From positions 434,001 to 498,000 of the forward strand of contig CP048747.1 of the NCBI GenBank assembly GCA_011752475.1: a stretch of DNA of 64,000 nucleotides. The letters run 5' to 3'. The position numbers and the translations under genes are program-made. Under the pieces are notes generated by a model, which searched no databases, was not told where the DNA came from, and worked only from the letters and a program-made list of their open reading frames with translations. The first letter of the stretch is position 1, and the number at the start of each line of letters is the position of its first letter. This document shows, in pieces, positions 16,618 through 29,080 of the stretch. The stretch comes from Buchnera aphidicola (Microlophium carnosum) (GTDB lineage Bacteria > Pseudomonadota > Gammaproteobacteria > Enterobacterales > Enterobacteriaceae).

Positions 16618-18306
16618 ATGAATACTAAAATAAAAAATAATAATTTTATTTGTCAAATTATTAATGAAGACTTTAATAAAAATAAAGATTTATCTTTTTA
16701 CACTCGTTTTCCACCAGAACCAAATGGATATCTGCATATTGGTCATGCAAAATCAATATGTTTAAATTTTGAACTAGCACGTTTATACAAAGGACATTGT
16801 AATCTTCGATTTGATGATACTAACCCAACAAAAGAAAATATTAAATATATTAATTCGATCAAATATGATATTAATTGGTTAGGTTATCAATGGAATGGGA
16901 ACATTCGTTATTCTTCTGAATATTTTTCAATACTATATAAATATGCACAAGAATTAATTAAACAAGGTTTAGCCTATGTAGACCAACTAACAAAAGAACA
17001 AATACGTGAATATAGAGGAACTTTAAATACTCCAGGTAAAAATAGTCCATATAGGGATAGAACAATTCAAGAAAATATGGAACTTTTTAAAAGAATGAAA
17101 AAAGGAGAATTTCCTGAAGGAAAAGCATGTTTACGTGCTAAAATAGATATGAATTCTTCTTGTATTATTATGCGTGATCCCGTGTTATATCGAATTATTT
17201 TTACTAAACATCACCAGACTCAAAAAAAATGGTGCATATATCCTATGTATGATTTTGCTCATTGTCTTTCTGATTCTATTGAAGGAATTACTCATTCATT
17301 ATGTACATTAGAATTTCAAGATAACAAATCTTTATATAACTGGATTTTGAAACATACTAGTGTTGTACACTATCCTAAACAATATGAGTTTTCTCGACTT
17401 AATCTAGAATTTTCTATTTTATCTAAAAGAAAAATTAAAATACTTATTGATAAAAATATTATAAAACGATGGGATGATCCTAGAATACCTACGCTTTCCG
17501 GTTTAAGAAGAAAAGGATATACACCATCTTCTATTAAGAAATTTTGTGAAAAAATTGGTGTTACTAAACAAAATAATCTAATAGAATTCTCCATGTTAGA
17601 ACATTGTATTCGGAAAGAATTAAATGAAACTGCTATACGTACTATGGCTGTATTAGAACCAATTAAAATATTTTTGTATAATTTATCTCAAGATCACAAA
17701 GAAGAATTAATAGTTCCTAATCATCCTAACAATCCTGAAATGGGTAATCATAAAATTATTTTTACTAATACGATATATATTGAACGTTCAGATTTTAAAG
17801 AAAAATATGATAAAAAATATAAAAGATTAAAACTTGGAGAAACAATACGTCTAAGACATGCTTATATAATTAAAGCAGAAAAAATAGAAAAAGACGAATA
17901 CAATAATATTATTAATATAATCTGTTATTGTGATTTAGACACTCTAGGGAAAAAACCAAAAAATAATAAAAATCCCCCGGTTATACACTGGATTTCAGAA
18001 AAAAACGCGTTTCCGGTAGAGTTCAGATTATACAATAGATTATTTAACATAAAAAACCCAGAACACGAAAAAAATTTTCTATTATATATCAATTTAGAAT
18101 CTTTTAAAAAAAAATACGGTTTTATAGAAAAAACAATAGGAGAAAAAATACAAAAAAAAATTAATTGTAATAATATAAAATTATTTTTTCAATTTGAAAG
18201 AATTGGTTATTTTTGTATAGATAATATAGATTCTAAAAAAGATAATTTAGTATTTAATCGTACTGTTAGCTTACGTGATGTATGGAATGTTAAAAAATCA
18301 ATATAA
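16618..18306 (+). CDS. glnS: Glutaminyl-tRNA synthetase
   Basis: This class I synthetase charges tRNA-Gln. It has 562 residues (E. coli 554). The HIGH motif lies in [17 protein letters not shown] (about residues 32-47), and the KMSKS-like loop reads ILSKRKI, as in E. coli VLSKRKL. The C-terminal beta-barrel anticodon-binding domains follow ([10 protein letters not shown] at the start, [11 protein letters not shown] at the end). It starts at an ATG behind TCAGGAAAATA, a usable ribosome binding site. It is divergent from the tRNA cluster that includes its substrate. Confidence 0.97.
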   Translation: MNTKIKNNNFICQIINEDFNKNKDLSFYTRFPPEPNGYLHIGHAKSICLNFELARLYKGHCNLRFDDTNPTKENIKYINSIKYDINWLGYQWNGNIRYSSEYFSILYKYAQELIKQGLAYVDQLTKEQIREYRGTLNTPGKNSPYRDRTIQENMELFKRMKKGEFPEGKACLRAKIDMNSSCIIMRDPVLYRIIFTKHHQTQKKWCIYPMYDFAHCLSDSIEGITHSLCTLEFQDNKSLYNWILKHTSVVHYPKQYEFSRLNLEFSILSKRKIKILIDKNIIKRWDDPRIPTLSGLRRKGYTPSSIKKFCEKIGVTKQNNLIEFSMLEHCIRKELNETAIRTMAVLEPIKIFLYNLSQDHKEELIVPNHPNNPEMGNHKIIFTNTIYIERSDFKEKYDKKYKRLKLGETIRLRHAYIIKAEKIEKDEYNNIINIICYCDLDTLGKKPKNNKNPPVIHWISEKNAFPVEFRLYNRLFNIKNPEHEKNFLLYINLESFKKKYGFIEKTIGEKIQKKINCNNIKLFFQFERIGYFCIDNIDSKKDNLVFNRTVSLRDVWNVKKSI

Positions 18307-18421
18307 AAAACATTACTAATAATTAGTATAAGTATATACTCTTAAAGTTATCTTATAAATTAAGATATATCATAAAATAAAAACAGTAAATATATTGTTA
18401 TAAAAATTTTCATATTAATAA

Positions 18422-20149
<1,728 letters not shown>

Positions 20150-20168
20150 AAATATATTAAGGATAAAA

Positions 20169-21473
20169 ATGTCTAAAATTATAAAAGTTATAGCACGTGA
20201 AATAATAGATTCTCGAGGCCATCCTACTGTAGAATCCGAAGTACATTTAGAAGGTGGTTTTGTCGGATTAGCTTCTTCTCCTTCTGGAGCTTCTACAGGT
20301 TCTTTAGAAGCTTTAGAATTAAGAGATGAAAATAAAAGTAGATTCATGGGAAAAGGAGTAAAAAAATCAGTTTCATTAATAAATGAAATAATATCTAGCA
20401 CATTAAAACATAAAGATGCTAGAAATCAAAGTGATATTGATCATATTATGATTAATTTAGACGGAACAATAAACAAATCTAAATTAGGTGCAAATTCAAT
20501 TTTATCTGTATCATTAGCTGTCGCAAAAGCAGCTGCTGCATCTAAGGGAATGCCTTTATATCAACATATCGCAGAAATTAATAATACACCAGGTGTTTTT
20601 TCTATGCCACTACCAATGATTAATATTATTAATGGTGGACAACATGCTAATAATAATATTGATATTCAAGAATTTATGATTCAACCAGTTAGTGCAAAAA
20701 CAATCAAAGAAGCTATACGTATAGGATGTGAAATATTTTATACACTAGGTCAATTATTAAAAGAAAAGGGAATGAGTACAGCAGTAGGAGATGAAGGAGG
20801 ATATTCTCCAAATTTAAAATCTAATGAAGAAGCTTTAAATATTATTCAAGATGCTGTACATAGAACTAAATATAAATTAGGAAAAGACATACGATTAGCA
20901 ATAGATTGTGCTGCGTCAGAATTATATAATAAAAATGAAAAAAAATATCAACTGAAGGGAGAAAATATTTGTTTTTCTTCAAAAGAATTTACGCATTATT
21001 TAGAACAATTATCTAAAAAATACCCAATAGTTTCAATTGAAGATGGACAAGATGAGTCTGATTGGGATGGATTTTTATATCAAACAAATATATTAGGTCA
21101 TAAAATGCAATTAGTAGGAGACGATTTATTTGTGACAAATACAAATATTTTACAAAAAGGTATAAAAAAAGGAATTGCAAATTCTATATTAATAAAACTA
21201 AACCAAGTTGGTACATTAACTGAAACTCTTGAAGCAATAAAAATGGCAAAAAAAGCAAACTATAGTGTTATTATTTCGCATCGTTCAGGTGAAACAGAAG
21301 ATGCTTCTATAGCAGATTTATCTGTAGGAACATCATCAGGACAAATTAAAACTGGTTCTATGAGTCGCTCTGATAGAACTGCAAAATATAATCAATTAAT
21401 TAGAATAGAAGAAAATTTAGGTAAAAAAAACGCTCCTTTTTATGGTTTAAAAGAAATAAAATCAGCATTATAA
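20169..21473 (+). CDS. eno: Enolase
   Basis: Enolase interconverts 2-phosphoglycerate and phosphoenolpyruvate in glycolysis and in E. coli is also part of the RNA degradosome. The 434 residues (E. coli 432) include [43 protein letters not shown], the metal ligand in SIEDG, and the active-site region [12 protein letters not shown] and [10 protein letters not shown]. The AAGGATAAAA ribosome binding site precedes the ATG. Two overlapping hairpins follow the stop. Confidence 0.98.
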   Translation: MSKIIKVIAREIIDSRGHPTVESEVHLEGGFVGLASSPSGASTGSLEALELRDENKSRFMGKGVKKSVSLINEIISSTLKHKDARNQSDIDHIMINLDGTINKSKLGANSILSVSLAVAKAAAASKGMPLYQHIAEINNTPGVFSMPLPMINIINGGQHANNNIDIQEFMIQPVSAKTIKEAIRIGCEIFYTLGQLLKEKGMSTAVGDEGGYSPNLKSNEEALNIIQDAVHRTKYKLGKDIRLAIDCAASELYNKNEKKYQLKGENICFSSKEFTHYLEQLSKKYPIVSIEDGQDESDWDGFLYQTNILGHKMQLVGDDLFVTNTNILQKGIKKGIANSILIKLNQVGTLTETLEAIKMAKKANYSVIISHRSGETEDASIADLSVGTSSGQIKTGSMSRSDRTAKYNQLIRIEENLGKKNAPFYGLKEIKSAL

Positions 21474-21501
21474 TTTTATAAGAAAAACGTAATCTATTAA
21501 A

Positions 21502-21536
21502 AAGAATCAGGTATTTTTATAATATGCCTGCTTCTT
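21502..21536 (+). terminator. First hairpin after eno
   Basis: AAGAA-CAGG (21502-21511) pairs with CCTG-TTCTT (21527-21536) with one internal mismatch and three further inner pairs including a G-U. The loop is about 9 nt. It lies 28 nt after the eno stop. Its 3' arm overlaps the 5' arm of the next hairpin, so the two cannot form fully together. Confidence 0.6.
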
Positions 21537-21579
21537 ATCTAATAAAAACTTTTAATTTCTTAAAAGTTATTGGATAAGA
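21533..21579 (+). terminator. Second, longer hairpin after eno
   Basis: About 20 pairs form between 21533-21555 and 21560-21579: TCTTATC with GATAAGA, one T-G pair, AATA with TATT, a 3-nt A bulge, and ACTTTTAA with TTAAAAGT, closed by a TTTC loop. There is no T-run after it, so it may block 3' exonucleases or work as a bidirectional boundary rather than a simple terminator. Confidence 0.6.
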
Positions 21580-22026
21580 TACAAAGTCTTTAGAAACATA
21601 AATAAAAGTATATATAATCAATAATTAGTATAGTTTAATATATTCATATGAATATTTTTAAAAAATTAAAAAACTTTTTGTATGTTTTCTATATTAAATT
21701 TTTATGTAAAAATAGATATAGAGGATTGTTTTATTAATATAAATAAGTCTCTGTCGTAATAAGTACTAATCAATTTTTCTAATTTTAAAAATTTATAATG
21801 TGATTAATCATAAATTTTCTTTAATATTTATTAAAAATCTGTATAACCTATGATCTATCTAATCTTTTTTTGTAATTTTTATTCCTAAAAAATAGCAAGA
21901 ATTATCATATCATCTTTTATAATTATTTTATTTAGTAGAATATTTCAAACGTCATAATTTTAATGTGTTTCAAGTATATTTGATTTTATGTAAATTATAA
22001 AAGCATAATTAATTACATATTTTTAG
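21580..22026. other. About 450 bp without a recognisable gene between eno and nlpD
   Basis: No open frame or RNA gene is visible, and stops are dense in all frames. The base composition matches other eroded DNA here. In E. coli rpoS lies downstream of nlpD; a short minus-strand stretch near 21835-21885 (GIKITKKRLDRS) faintly resembles sigma region 4.2, but this is too weak to call. Confidence 0.5.
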
Positions 22027-23058
22027 TTATATTTTAGGTAGAATATGTAATGGGTTTATAGAGTCTCCTAAATAACGTATTTCAAAATAAAGTCGTGGTA
22101 AATTGGTTTCTGATGATAATCCCATTGTAGCAATTTGCTGATTTGCATATACTTGATCTTTTTCTTTTACTAAAACTAAATGATTAAAAGCATAAATACT
22201 AAGATAATTTTTATTATGTCTAATAATAATTAATCGACCATATTTTTTAAATATATCAGTAACACATACCACTTCTCCTCTAGCGGCAGCAAAAATTGGT
22301 TGTCCCTTAAAACCAGAAATCTCTATTTTTGTATTATCTAATATATCATTATAAAAATATTTAATACGTTTATCTTTAACTGGCCAATACCAGTTATTAG
22401 AAAAATCAAAAGATTTACACTTTAAAATATCATTATTTTTTTTCGATTCCTTACTACAAAAAAAACATATTTTACTCGATTCTGTATTCTCTTTTAAAAA
22501 ATTTGTAATATTTAATAGGTTTTTAAAAATAGATTTACAAGAACTGTTTTTTTTTATAGTATTATTTTGTGAATTTATAATAAAACAGTTATTTTCACGA
22601 ATTAAAAAATCTCCCATCCATATTTTTTGACCTACAATTATTTTGTAAGGTTTTTTAATAGAATTAAATTTAGATAGTTCATAATAATTGTGACCGGAAT
22701 TTTTAGCGATTGAATAGAGAGTGTCTTTTGATTTTACAGTATAAAATATTCTAAATCGATTTTCCCGAAAAAAACCAATAAAATTATTATTCCTAATAAT
22801 AATTTTTTCTCTTTTTGAAAAAAATATTTTTTCAGATTTTAAAAATGAAAAGAATTGGTTTTTATTTAAAAATAAAAAATCATTAATGTATTTTTTATCA
22901 AGATTATTATTAGAATTATTTCGATTATTTATAGAAAATCCAAAACCAAAATTATTACAAAAAAATAATAACAATGTCAAAAAAAAGAATTTAAATAAAA
23001 AAATTTTGAATTGCATTAATCTTATCCATTGAATTCTATAAAAAATAAAATTTTTCAT
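22027..23058 (-). CDS. nlpD: LysM/LytM-domain cell-division amidase activator NlpD
   Basis: NlpD activates the amidase AmiC at the division septum. The 343 residues run from an N-terminal hydrophobic segment (a second Met at residue 15 may be the true start), through a low-complexity region and a LysM domain (YTVKSKDTLYSIAKNSGHNY), to a C-terminal LytM/M23 domain (GQPIFAAARGEVVCV, LIIIRHNKNYLSIYAFN, LYFEIRYLGDSINPL). As in other NlpD proteins the M23 metal ligands are missing; the final His is Tyr in LYFEI. The signal segment ends LLLFFC: a Cys is present but Phe at -1 is not a normal lipobox. truD, surE and pcm, which separate it from ispF in E. coli, are deleted. Confidence 0.88.
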   Translation of the reverse strand: MKNFIFYRIQWIRLMQFKIFLFKFFFLTLLLFFCNNFGFGFSINNRNNSNNNLDKKYINDFLFLNKNQFFSFLKSEKIFFSKREKIIIRNNNFIGFFRENRFRIFYTVKSKDTLYSIAKNSGHNYYELSKFNSIKKPYKIIVGQKIWMGDFLIRENNCFIINSQNNTIKKNSSCKSIFKNLLNITNFLKENTESSKICFFCSKESKKNNDILKCKSFDFSNNWYWPVKDKRIKYFYNDILDNTKIEISGFKGQPIFAAARGEVVCVTDIFKKYGRLIIIRHNKNYLSIYAFNHLVLVKEKDQVYANQQIATMGLSSETNLPRLYFEIRYLGDSINPLHILPKI

Positions 23059-23091
23059 ATACTTAAAAAATTAAAAGAATATCGTGTCCAT

Positions 23092-23577
23092 TTATATATA
23101 TTTTTTATTTTTCATAAGCATTACAATCGCTTGACAAGCAATTCCTTCTTTTCTTCCAATACATCCGATTTGTTTAGAACTTGTAGATTTAATACTGATA
23201 TGATCTATTTTAGTGTTAAGATCTAATGATAAATTTAATCTCATAAAAGATATATAAGGTGACATTTTTGGATCTTCTGTAATAATGGTAGTGTCAATAT
23301 TACATATCTTATAATTTTTTCGTATAATTTTTTTCCAAGTTTTTTGTAAAAGTATTCTACTATCAATATTTTTATACATTTTATTATTGCTTGGGAAAAA
23401 AGTTCCAATATCACCCATGGCAGTAGCACCTAATAATGCATCTATTACAGAATGTATCAACACATCACCATTAGAATGAGCAATTAAACCTTTCTCATAA
23501 GGAATCAAAACACCACCAATAATTAATGGTTTTTTACTTCCAAAAGAATGAAGATCAAAACCATATCCAATTCTCAT
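23092..23577 (-). CDS. ispF: 2-C-methyl-D-erythritol 2,4-cyclodiphosphate synthase
   Basis: IspF catalyses the fifth step of the MEP isoprenoid pathway, forming the cyclic diphosphate. The 161 residues include the zinc ligands in GYGFDLHSF (Asp8 and His10 region) and [19 protein letters not shown], and the C-terminal [14 protein letters not shown] block. The gene is 15 nt downstream of ispD and probably co-transcribed with it, as in E. coli. Confidence 0.96.
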   Translation of the reverse strand: MRIGYGFDLHSFGSKKPLIIGGVLIPYEKGLIAHSNGDVLIHSVIDALLGATAMGDIGTFFPSNNKMYKNIDSRILLQKTWKKIIRKNYKICNIDTTIITEDPKMSPYISFMRLNLSLDLNTKIDHISIKSTSSKQIGCIGRKEGIACQAIVMLMKNKKYI

Positions 23578-23592
23578 TAAAATATCCTTTTT

Positions 23593-24306
23593 TTATTTAT
23601 CTACGTTATATTCTTTTAAATAAAAATTTGCAAAAACAAGATCTTCTAGACAAGTAACTTTAATATTACTACAACTTCCTCTAATTAATAATGGATTATA
23701 TCCGCAATATTCTAATGCTGATGCTTCATCTGTTATACTAATTTTATCTTCAATAATTTTTTTTAAACAATATTTTAATAAATCTATTTGAAATAACTGA
23801 GGAGTTAAAGCATGCCATAAATTTTTTCTATGTACGGTATATAATACTTTTTCTTTTTTTAAATTACCGTATTTAATAGTGTCAGATACTGGTCTTGCTA
23901 AAAGAGCACCTACCGGATTTTTCTTAATAATAGATATTAATTTTTCTAAATCTCGATAGCTTAAACATGGACGAACTGCATCATGTACTATAACCCAATC
24001 TACATTTTCTGCAACTATTAAGCCTGATAAAACTGAATTTATTCTTTTTTTACCACCAATTACAGAAATAATACGTAGATTAGATGATATAGATAATTTA
24101 TGAAAGTAAGTATCTTGTTTATTTAAACTGACAATTATTCGAACTATATTAGGATGTAGTAACAATGTTTTGAGAGTATGCTCTAGAATAGTACGATTTT
24201 GAATTTTTATATATTGTTTGGGTAAGTCTATCTGCATTCTACTACCTATTCCAGCAGCAGGCACAATAGCTATAATTTTTGGTTTAAATTTATTGACCAA
24301 GACCAT
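23593..24306 (-). CDS. ispD: 2-C-methyl-D-erythritol 4-phosphate cytidylyltransferase
   Basis: IspD transfers CMP to methylerythritol phosphate in the MEP pathway, using CTP such as that made by PyrG. The 237 residues (E. coli 236) carry the nucleotide-binding signature PAAGIGSRMQIDLPKQYIKI near residue 15, VHDAVRPCLS near residue 105, and TDEASALEYCG. It lies between ftsB and ispF in the E. coli order ftsB-ispD-ispF. Confidence 0.96.
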   Translation of the reverse strand: MVLVNKFKPKIIAIVPAAGIGSRMQIDLPKQYIKIQNRTILEHTLKTLLLHPNIVRIIVSLNKQDTYFHKLSISSNLRIISVIGGKKRINSVLSGLIVAENVDWVIVHDAVRPCLSYRDLEKLISIIKKNPVGALLARPVSDTIKYGNLKKEKVLYTVHRKNLWHALTPQLFQIDLLKYCLKKIIEDKISITDEASALEYCGYNPLLIRGSCSNIKVTCLEDLVFANFYLKEYNVDK

Positions 24307-24392
24307 GTCATATCCATGATAATACTATAAAAAATTTTATGTCAATATAATATAAAAAAATATTTTTTATTTAAAATAATGCACGTAAAATA

Positions 24393-24605
24393 TTATTTTT
24401 TTTTATTGTCATTAATATTATTATTGAAATTTTTAATTTCTAATATTATTTGATTATTCCGCATTTCAAGAAAATCATTATTTTTTTCCTGCATTGTAAC
24501 TTTTTTATATATTCTTATGTAATCTAAAACACCATTTTTTCCCAACCAAAGAGAATATTGTAACCAAAATAGCAAAAACAATAAAAATATTTTTAATATT
24601 TTCAT
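24393..24605 (-). CDS. ftsB: Cell division protein FtsB, short
   Basis: FtsB is a bitopic membrane protein that forms the FtsQLB complex with FtsL and FtsQ. The N-terminus is clear: one transmembrane segment (ILKIFLLFLLFWLQYSLWLGKNG, nearly E. coli WLQYSLWFGKNG), then a coiled-coil start. It has 70 residues against 103 in E. coli and lacks the ELSMTRPGETFYRL region that binds FtsQ. The stop follows an A9 run in the mRNA sense (24396-24404 as T on the plus strand). With one more A the frame would continue for about 10 residues (IIFYVHYFK). It is either a minimal FtsB or a damaged one. Confidence 0.8.
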   Translation of the reverse strand: MKILKIFLLFLLFWLQYSLWLGKNGVLDYIRIYKKVTMQEKNNDFLEMRNNQIILEIKNFNNNINDNKKK

Positions 24606-24663
24606 ATTTTACTCTAAAATAATTAATTTTATATAAAAAAAAAGTTTTTTACACTAAAAATAT

Positions 24664-25275
24664 TCAATAAATCTTCAAAAATAAACATTTATTATAATAA
24701 TATAAAATCTTTACTATTTTTTTTAAATTATTTCCTAAAGAATTTGTACTATTTAAAATAGTGTCAAATTTTTTTGAAGTTTTATATATAGATTATATAT
24801 TAGTAAAAACAGATATTCTTCCAGTATGAGCTTTTTTATATAATTTTTTAGAAACTTGAGATTGACAAATACTAATAGGTATATTAAAAAGTACTTCTAA
24901 AAAATTTTTTTTATCATTTTACAAATCACTTCTCTTTGATATCTATCAAGAAAAATGACTGATACTAATGTTATCTATTATGCTAACATCTGACATTATT
25001 TTAACTATTTCTATAATATATCTAATATTTTCTTCTTGATTAATAATACTAAAACTTAAATCGGAACACAGAACACACTTGATATTATCTCTATCTAATA
25101 AATAACTATAAACTCTATTCCAAAATAGAGTTTTTTTTTAAAAATTAGAAACATTTGATTTTCTTGAATCTGAAAGTTCAGTCAACTATATTTCAATTAA
25201 TTTGTGAGTATTTTTTTACATTTTTTACGTATAATTGAATATTTTTCCGGATAATATTATTTTATAGTTATTTTT
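24664..25275 (-). pseudogene. cysC: Decayed adenylylsulfate kinase
   Basis: Conceptual translation across frameshifts and stops aligns with E. coli CysC over most of its length. LTELSDSRKSNV (about 25180) matches the P-loop LSGSGKSTV. LLDRDNIKCVLCSDLSFS...EENIR matches [41 protein letters not shown]...KKLYKKAHTGRI matches [28 protein letters not shown], and the tail ends at TGA 24664-24666. P-loop glycines are lost and several stops interrupt. The 5' boundary is approximate. It was the last gene of the former cys operon. Confidence 0.9.
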
Positions 25276-25279
25276 TGTT

Positions 25280-26588
25280 TTAATCTCAACCCTGTTTTTA
25301 AATAATGTATCATTATTCCGGGTATGACTATTACGTTCATGAAAAGCTTAATAAAAATCATATTATCTGTTATTCTATTTTCACTATAATTATCAAAAAT
25401 AATAGATTTACTGAAAAGAATTGTAACTCAAATAATAGTATTTAATTCAGAAAATGTGCTTTTTATTTTTTCAAAATATTGATTTTGAACTGAAATAAAA
25501 TTCTTGTTATATAAATACTTATTTTTTACCAAATGACTTGATATTATACGATTGTCTAGTAAATAGCACAGTTTTTCTGTTATTTAGAAAACATTAACAA
25601 TATATTTTCGAGATGATTATAAAACAGAATTAATACTTGTAAAAAAATAACTACGATGGATATCTATTTCATATTTTAACACTATTATGATTGATTCACT
25701 AGTTTCTAGTTTTTTAAATCTTGATCAAAAGTTATAATTCAAAAAAATATGAAAGTTTATACCTTTAGGTAATATTTTCATAGCTTATTCAACATAAACC
25801 CTACTAAATAGTAATCTTTCAGAATGTCTACAAAAATCTGGATTAAAAACGATTTATATATTAGAATAAAAACTTAATTTTATCTAAATTAGTACTAATT
25901 TTCATTCTTATTGTTTCTAAAAAATTCAGCAGTATTAAATCGTTGTGCCAAGGTATGAGATTTTTGTAAAAATAATATTTTCACTAATTAATGCAGATAT
26001 TGGAGTAACAATAATATTTAATGAAAGGGGAGTTTTTGAGAAAAAAGTGAAATTTTTTTATATATTTGTAAATATTTCTCTTTTGTAATCGATTAAATCT
26101 ATTTTATTAAAAGTAACAATGAAATATTAGTTCCAAGTAAAGTAGAGCTGGAATTATATCGATAAGTTTATTCTGATAATTCTTTTCTAATACAAATTAG
26201 TAAAATAAATAATTTATATGTAGAAACTATTATAACCATATTACGGATATATTTTTTATAAACTGTTGTATCTGGCAATAATAACTTTTTTCTTTTCAGA
26301 AGAAAAATAACAATAAATTATATCAATTGTAATTTCTCGTTCACATTTAGATACAGTTTATCTACTGTTGGTACAAGATCTATTTTAGATTTTTATATTT
26401 CATAACGATTGCTATCACTTTCCAAGAAAATAATTAATTATCATAAATCTGTATAGTATCATGTAAAAAACGAATAATCAGTGTACTTTTTTTATTTTCT
26501 ACGTTACCACATATTAAAAATTTTAATCAAGTTTTTTTTGTTACACATTAAACTATTTCTTTAAATTACCTTGTACAATGATATTCAT
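25280..26588 (-). pseudogene. cysN: Decayed sulfate adenylyltransferase large subunit
   Basis: An ATG at 26588 begins the remnant. [18 protein letters not shown] and [12 protein letters not shown] match E. coli LRFLTCGSVDDGKSTLIG and RLLHDTRQIYED, but the P-loop Gly-Lys has become Lys-Lys. REITIDIIYCYFS matches REQGITIDVAYRYFS, YIRNMVIIVSTYKLFILLI matches YTRNMATGASTCELAILLI, and TFNKIDLIDYKREIFTNI matches AINKMDLVDYSEETFTRI. The end, near FMNVIVIPGIMIH, is approximate. Many stops and frame changes show that it is non-functional. Confidence 0.9.
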
Positions 26589-26607
26589 CTGTTAAATTAC
26601 TATTCTT

Positions 26608-27450
26608 TTAAAAGAATCTTTTTTTTTTGAATTTCATCAAAGTTTTCTGATTGTAATCAATTATTTAACTAATTTGTTCACTTGTTTTAAATGTTAGTGT
26701 AGCTTGAATAATATCTTGAATAGTTTTATCTTCTGATAGAATCACATTCGTTAAGGACTAATAACCTAATATACGAAATCTAATCATTTTTTATTACTTT
26801 ACTAAAGTGAATATTAATACAATTATAATTAATCACAATTATATTTTTTTATATCTTCTTTTAATCCTTCTGTGGTTATAACATCAGTATATTTACTACC
26901 TCCTCGTTGAAAACGATATAAACCTAATAATTTCTTTTTGAATAAGAATAAATTATTAGTTCTATTTTTGAAGTGTTAGAAATATAGTCTTTAAAGATAT
27001 ACATTTCTTTCAACTTTTATCCAGTATCTATATACAAAAAAGAAAATAGTATGGTTGCAAGATAAAAAAACTTTTTTTCGAATGTAATATAACTACAGCA
27101 TCTTTTCTAATAGAAAATAGCATTTTAAAATTCTGTAATTACTTCTCTGATTATATAAATACTTTCTGATTCTAATTGACAAAAATGACTAGTACTTTTT
27201 TTAAGTATTATTTACCATTAAATGAATTTTACTATAGAAAATAAATTTTTCACATTCTTTGATGCATTTTTATTTTGAAAATATACTAACTTTTTATATA
27301 TAAAAACAACATATCTAATAATTAATCAAAATAGAATGGTGGCAAATCAAATTACTTTTTTTCAATTTAACTTAAATTTCTGCTAATAACTACTGTGTGT
27401 GATTAATAATAGTCCCTCTTCTTCTCATAATTACTATCAGTGTTGATTTT
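26608..27450 (-). pseudogene. cysD: Decayed sulfate adenylyltransferase small subunit
   Basis: The C-terminal half is clearest: IRFRILGY.SLTNVILSEDKTIQDIIQ matches E. coli [27 protein letters not shown], and the final residues KFKKKRFF before TAA at 26608-26610 match LKKRQGYF. Further upstream only short pieces survive (KFIFYSKIHLMVN for CELLVHKNPEGVAMG). The N-terminal 60 or so codons seem shortened by deletion, because cysG remnants begin too close. The upstream boundary is approximate. Confidence 0.85.
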
Positions 27451-27454
27451 AATC

Positions 27455-28629
27455 GGAAAAGTATAATAAATTTTTTAGTAATATATACAGCTTTAAGAGT
27501 ACTCATACATACAACTAAAATATAAGAAGAATTTGATAAAATTAACCAATTACTTGCAAAATTATTTAGATGATTACTTCCTATAATAAACATAAAACTC
27601 TGTGCATATTTACGATGTATTAACGATATTCTAATGCAATCTGAAATACCAATTGCAAAAGTAATATCTAGTATAACTTGACAATTAATACCTGTATTTT
27701 TTACAACTTTAATTTCTTTACTAACACGTATAAAAATATCTGCTTTTTAAACGTATTACTTTTTCTTTTGTTACGATAAAAAATCAATTATTAAGTCATT
27801 TTATCCTAATCAATATTTTTTAAACTAGCACGTTTTCGAACACATATACATTTTATATCAAAATGAATTAAATATAAAACATCTTCAGAAAATAAATAAT
27901 CATACAAAATTAAATCTGCTAGCTATTATATCTGTAATTCTATTAAAGTTAATCAATCACTATCTACTCGTCTAGTATCTACTAAAATCATTTCACTCGT
28001 TAATAAAGCATTGTTACACATATTTCCTATAAAAATATTGATTGTTTACTCTATTTTTCTATTAAGAATATGATTAACGAAAATACTCTTGAATAATTTT
28101 TTCTAAAAGCGTTGTTTTCTAAAAAATCAGAAAAATATTTTAATTTTTGATTTCTATTCATCTGTAATATTAGTAAGATTACCTAATTTAATTAGCAAGA
28201 TTACTTCAATCTTTTCACGTAAAAACGTAATAATACACGATCAATACTTCTAGAAAAAATAGTGACAATTATAGAAGAACGATTAATAATAGAAGAAAAA
28301 ATGAAAAGAACATGTTAATGTATTATTAACTATATTTACTAATAAACAACGTACATGATATTTTTTGAATATATATTCATATAATTTGATATTATCAGCA
28401 GCTGAAATTATTAAAAATATTTTTTTAAAAAAAGGTGAAATTTTTTAGAGAGCTAATTTATTTTTTTAAGATAAAAGAAATTTTTACTTCTTAATATAAT
28501 TCTATAGCAATAACATTAGTTTAGTTTTAACACGAAGTAGGAATTTAGTTTAATTAAAAACTATTTCTCTAGTACTAATAACTAAAATGTTTTTAAATTT
28601 TACATCTACAACATAGGTAGATAATTCAT
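27455..28629 (-). pseudogene. cysG: Decayed siroheme synthase
   Basis: The remnant begins with ATG at 28629. MNYLPM and, after a frameshift, VVDVKFKNILVIS match E. coli MDHLPIFCQLRDRDCLIVG. Near 27930-27830, LADLILYDYLFSEDVLYLIHFDIKCICVRKR matches the methyltransferase region [30 protein letters not shown]. A 67-codon open piece at 27390-27593 contains the C-terminal end (VHGVL...ALIIVGRVVALRDKLNWF equivalent). Siroheme is the cofactor of CysI, also dead here. Sitting between cysH and cysD is unlike E. coli, where cysG is in the nirBDC operon. Confidence 0.88.
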
Positions 28630-29080
28630 AGTGATTTGATTTTAAAAATATAACATTCGTTAATAAAACAATAATTTAAAATTTTAAAAAACAATTTCAT
28701 AATATAATTATAAATCTAATATTAAAATAGTACATAAAATGTTTTAAAAATTACAAAACTCTATAATATTAAAGAATATTATAAAAAATTACTCCATAAG
28801 TGACATATTAAAAATATTAATAAATATTCTATATGATATCAATAAAATTTCAAAAAAAATATACATATTTTATATAAATGCATATGATATATATCATAAA
28901 AAATTTATTACACTAAAAGAAGAAAACAATTATTCCTTGCAATTAAATCATTTCAAAAAATAAATAATTTGTCATATATACAATATATAATTGTAAAAAA
29001 TTATATACTTATTTTAAAAAAAATTTTGTTCATTATCGTGAATATATAATTTAATTTTTATGTAAAAAGCATTCACATTT
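28630..29080. other. About 450 bp of eroded DNA between cysH and cysG remnants
   Basis: No open frame, tRNA or alignable protein piece was found. It is among the most AT-rich DNA of the window. In a functional ancestor it would have held the cysG upstream region. I see nothing specific in it. Confidence 0.6.

Noticed and set aside
21835..21885. Possible rpoS remnant downstream of nlpD (minus strand GIKITKKRLDRS)
   Set aside because: The location fits, because rpoS follows nlpD in E. coli, but the similarity to sigma region 4.2 is about a dozen residues with a stop; chance in lysine/isoleucine-rich translation is likely.
27390..27593. 67-codon minus-strand open frame in the cys graveyard
   Set aside because: It matches the C-terminus of CysG and is a surviving piece of that pseudogene, not an independent gene.
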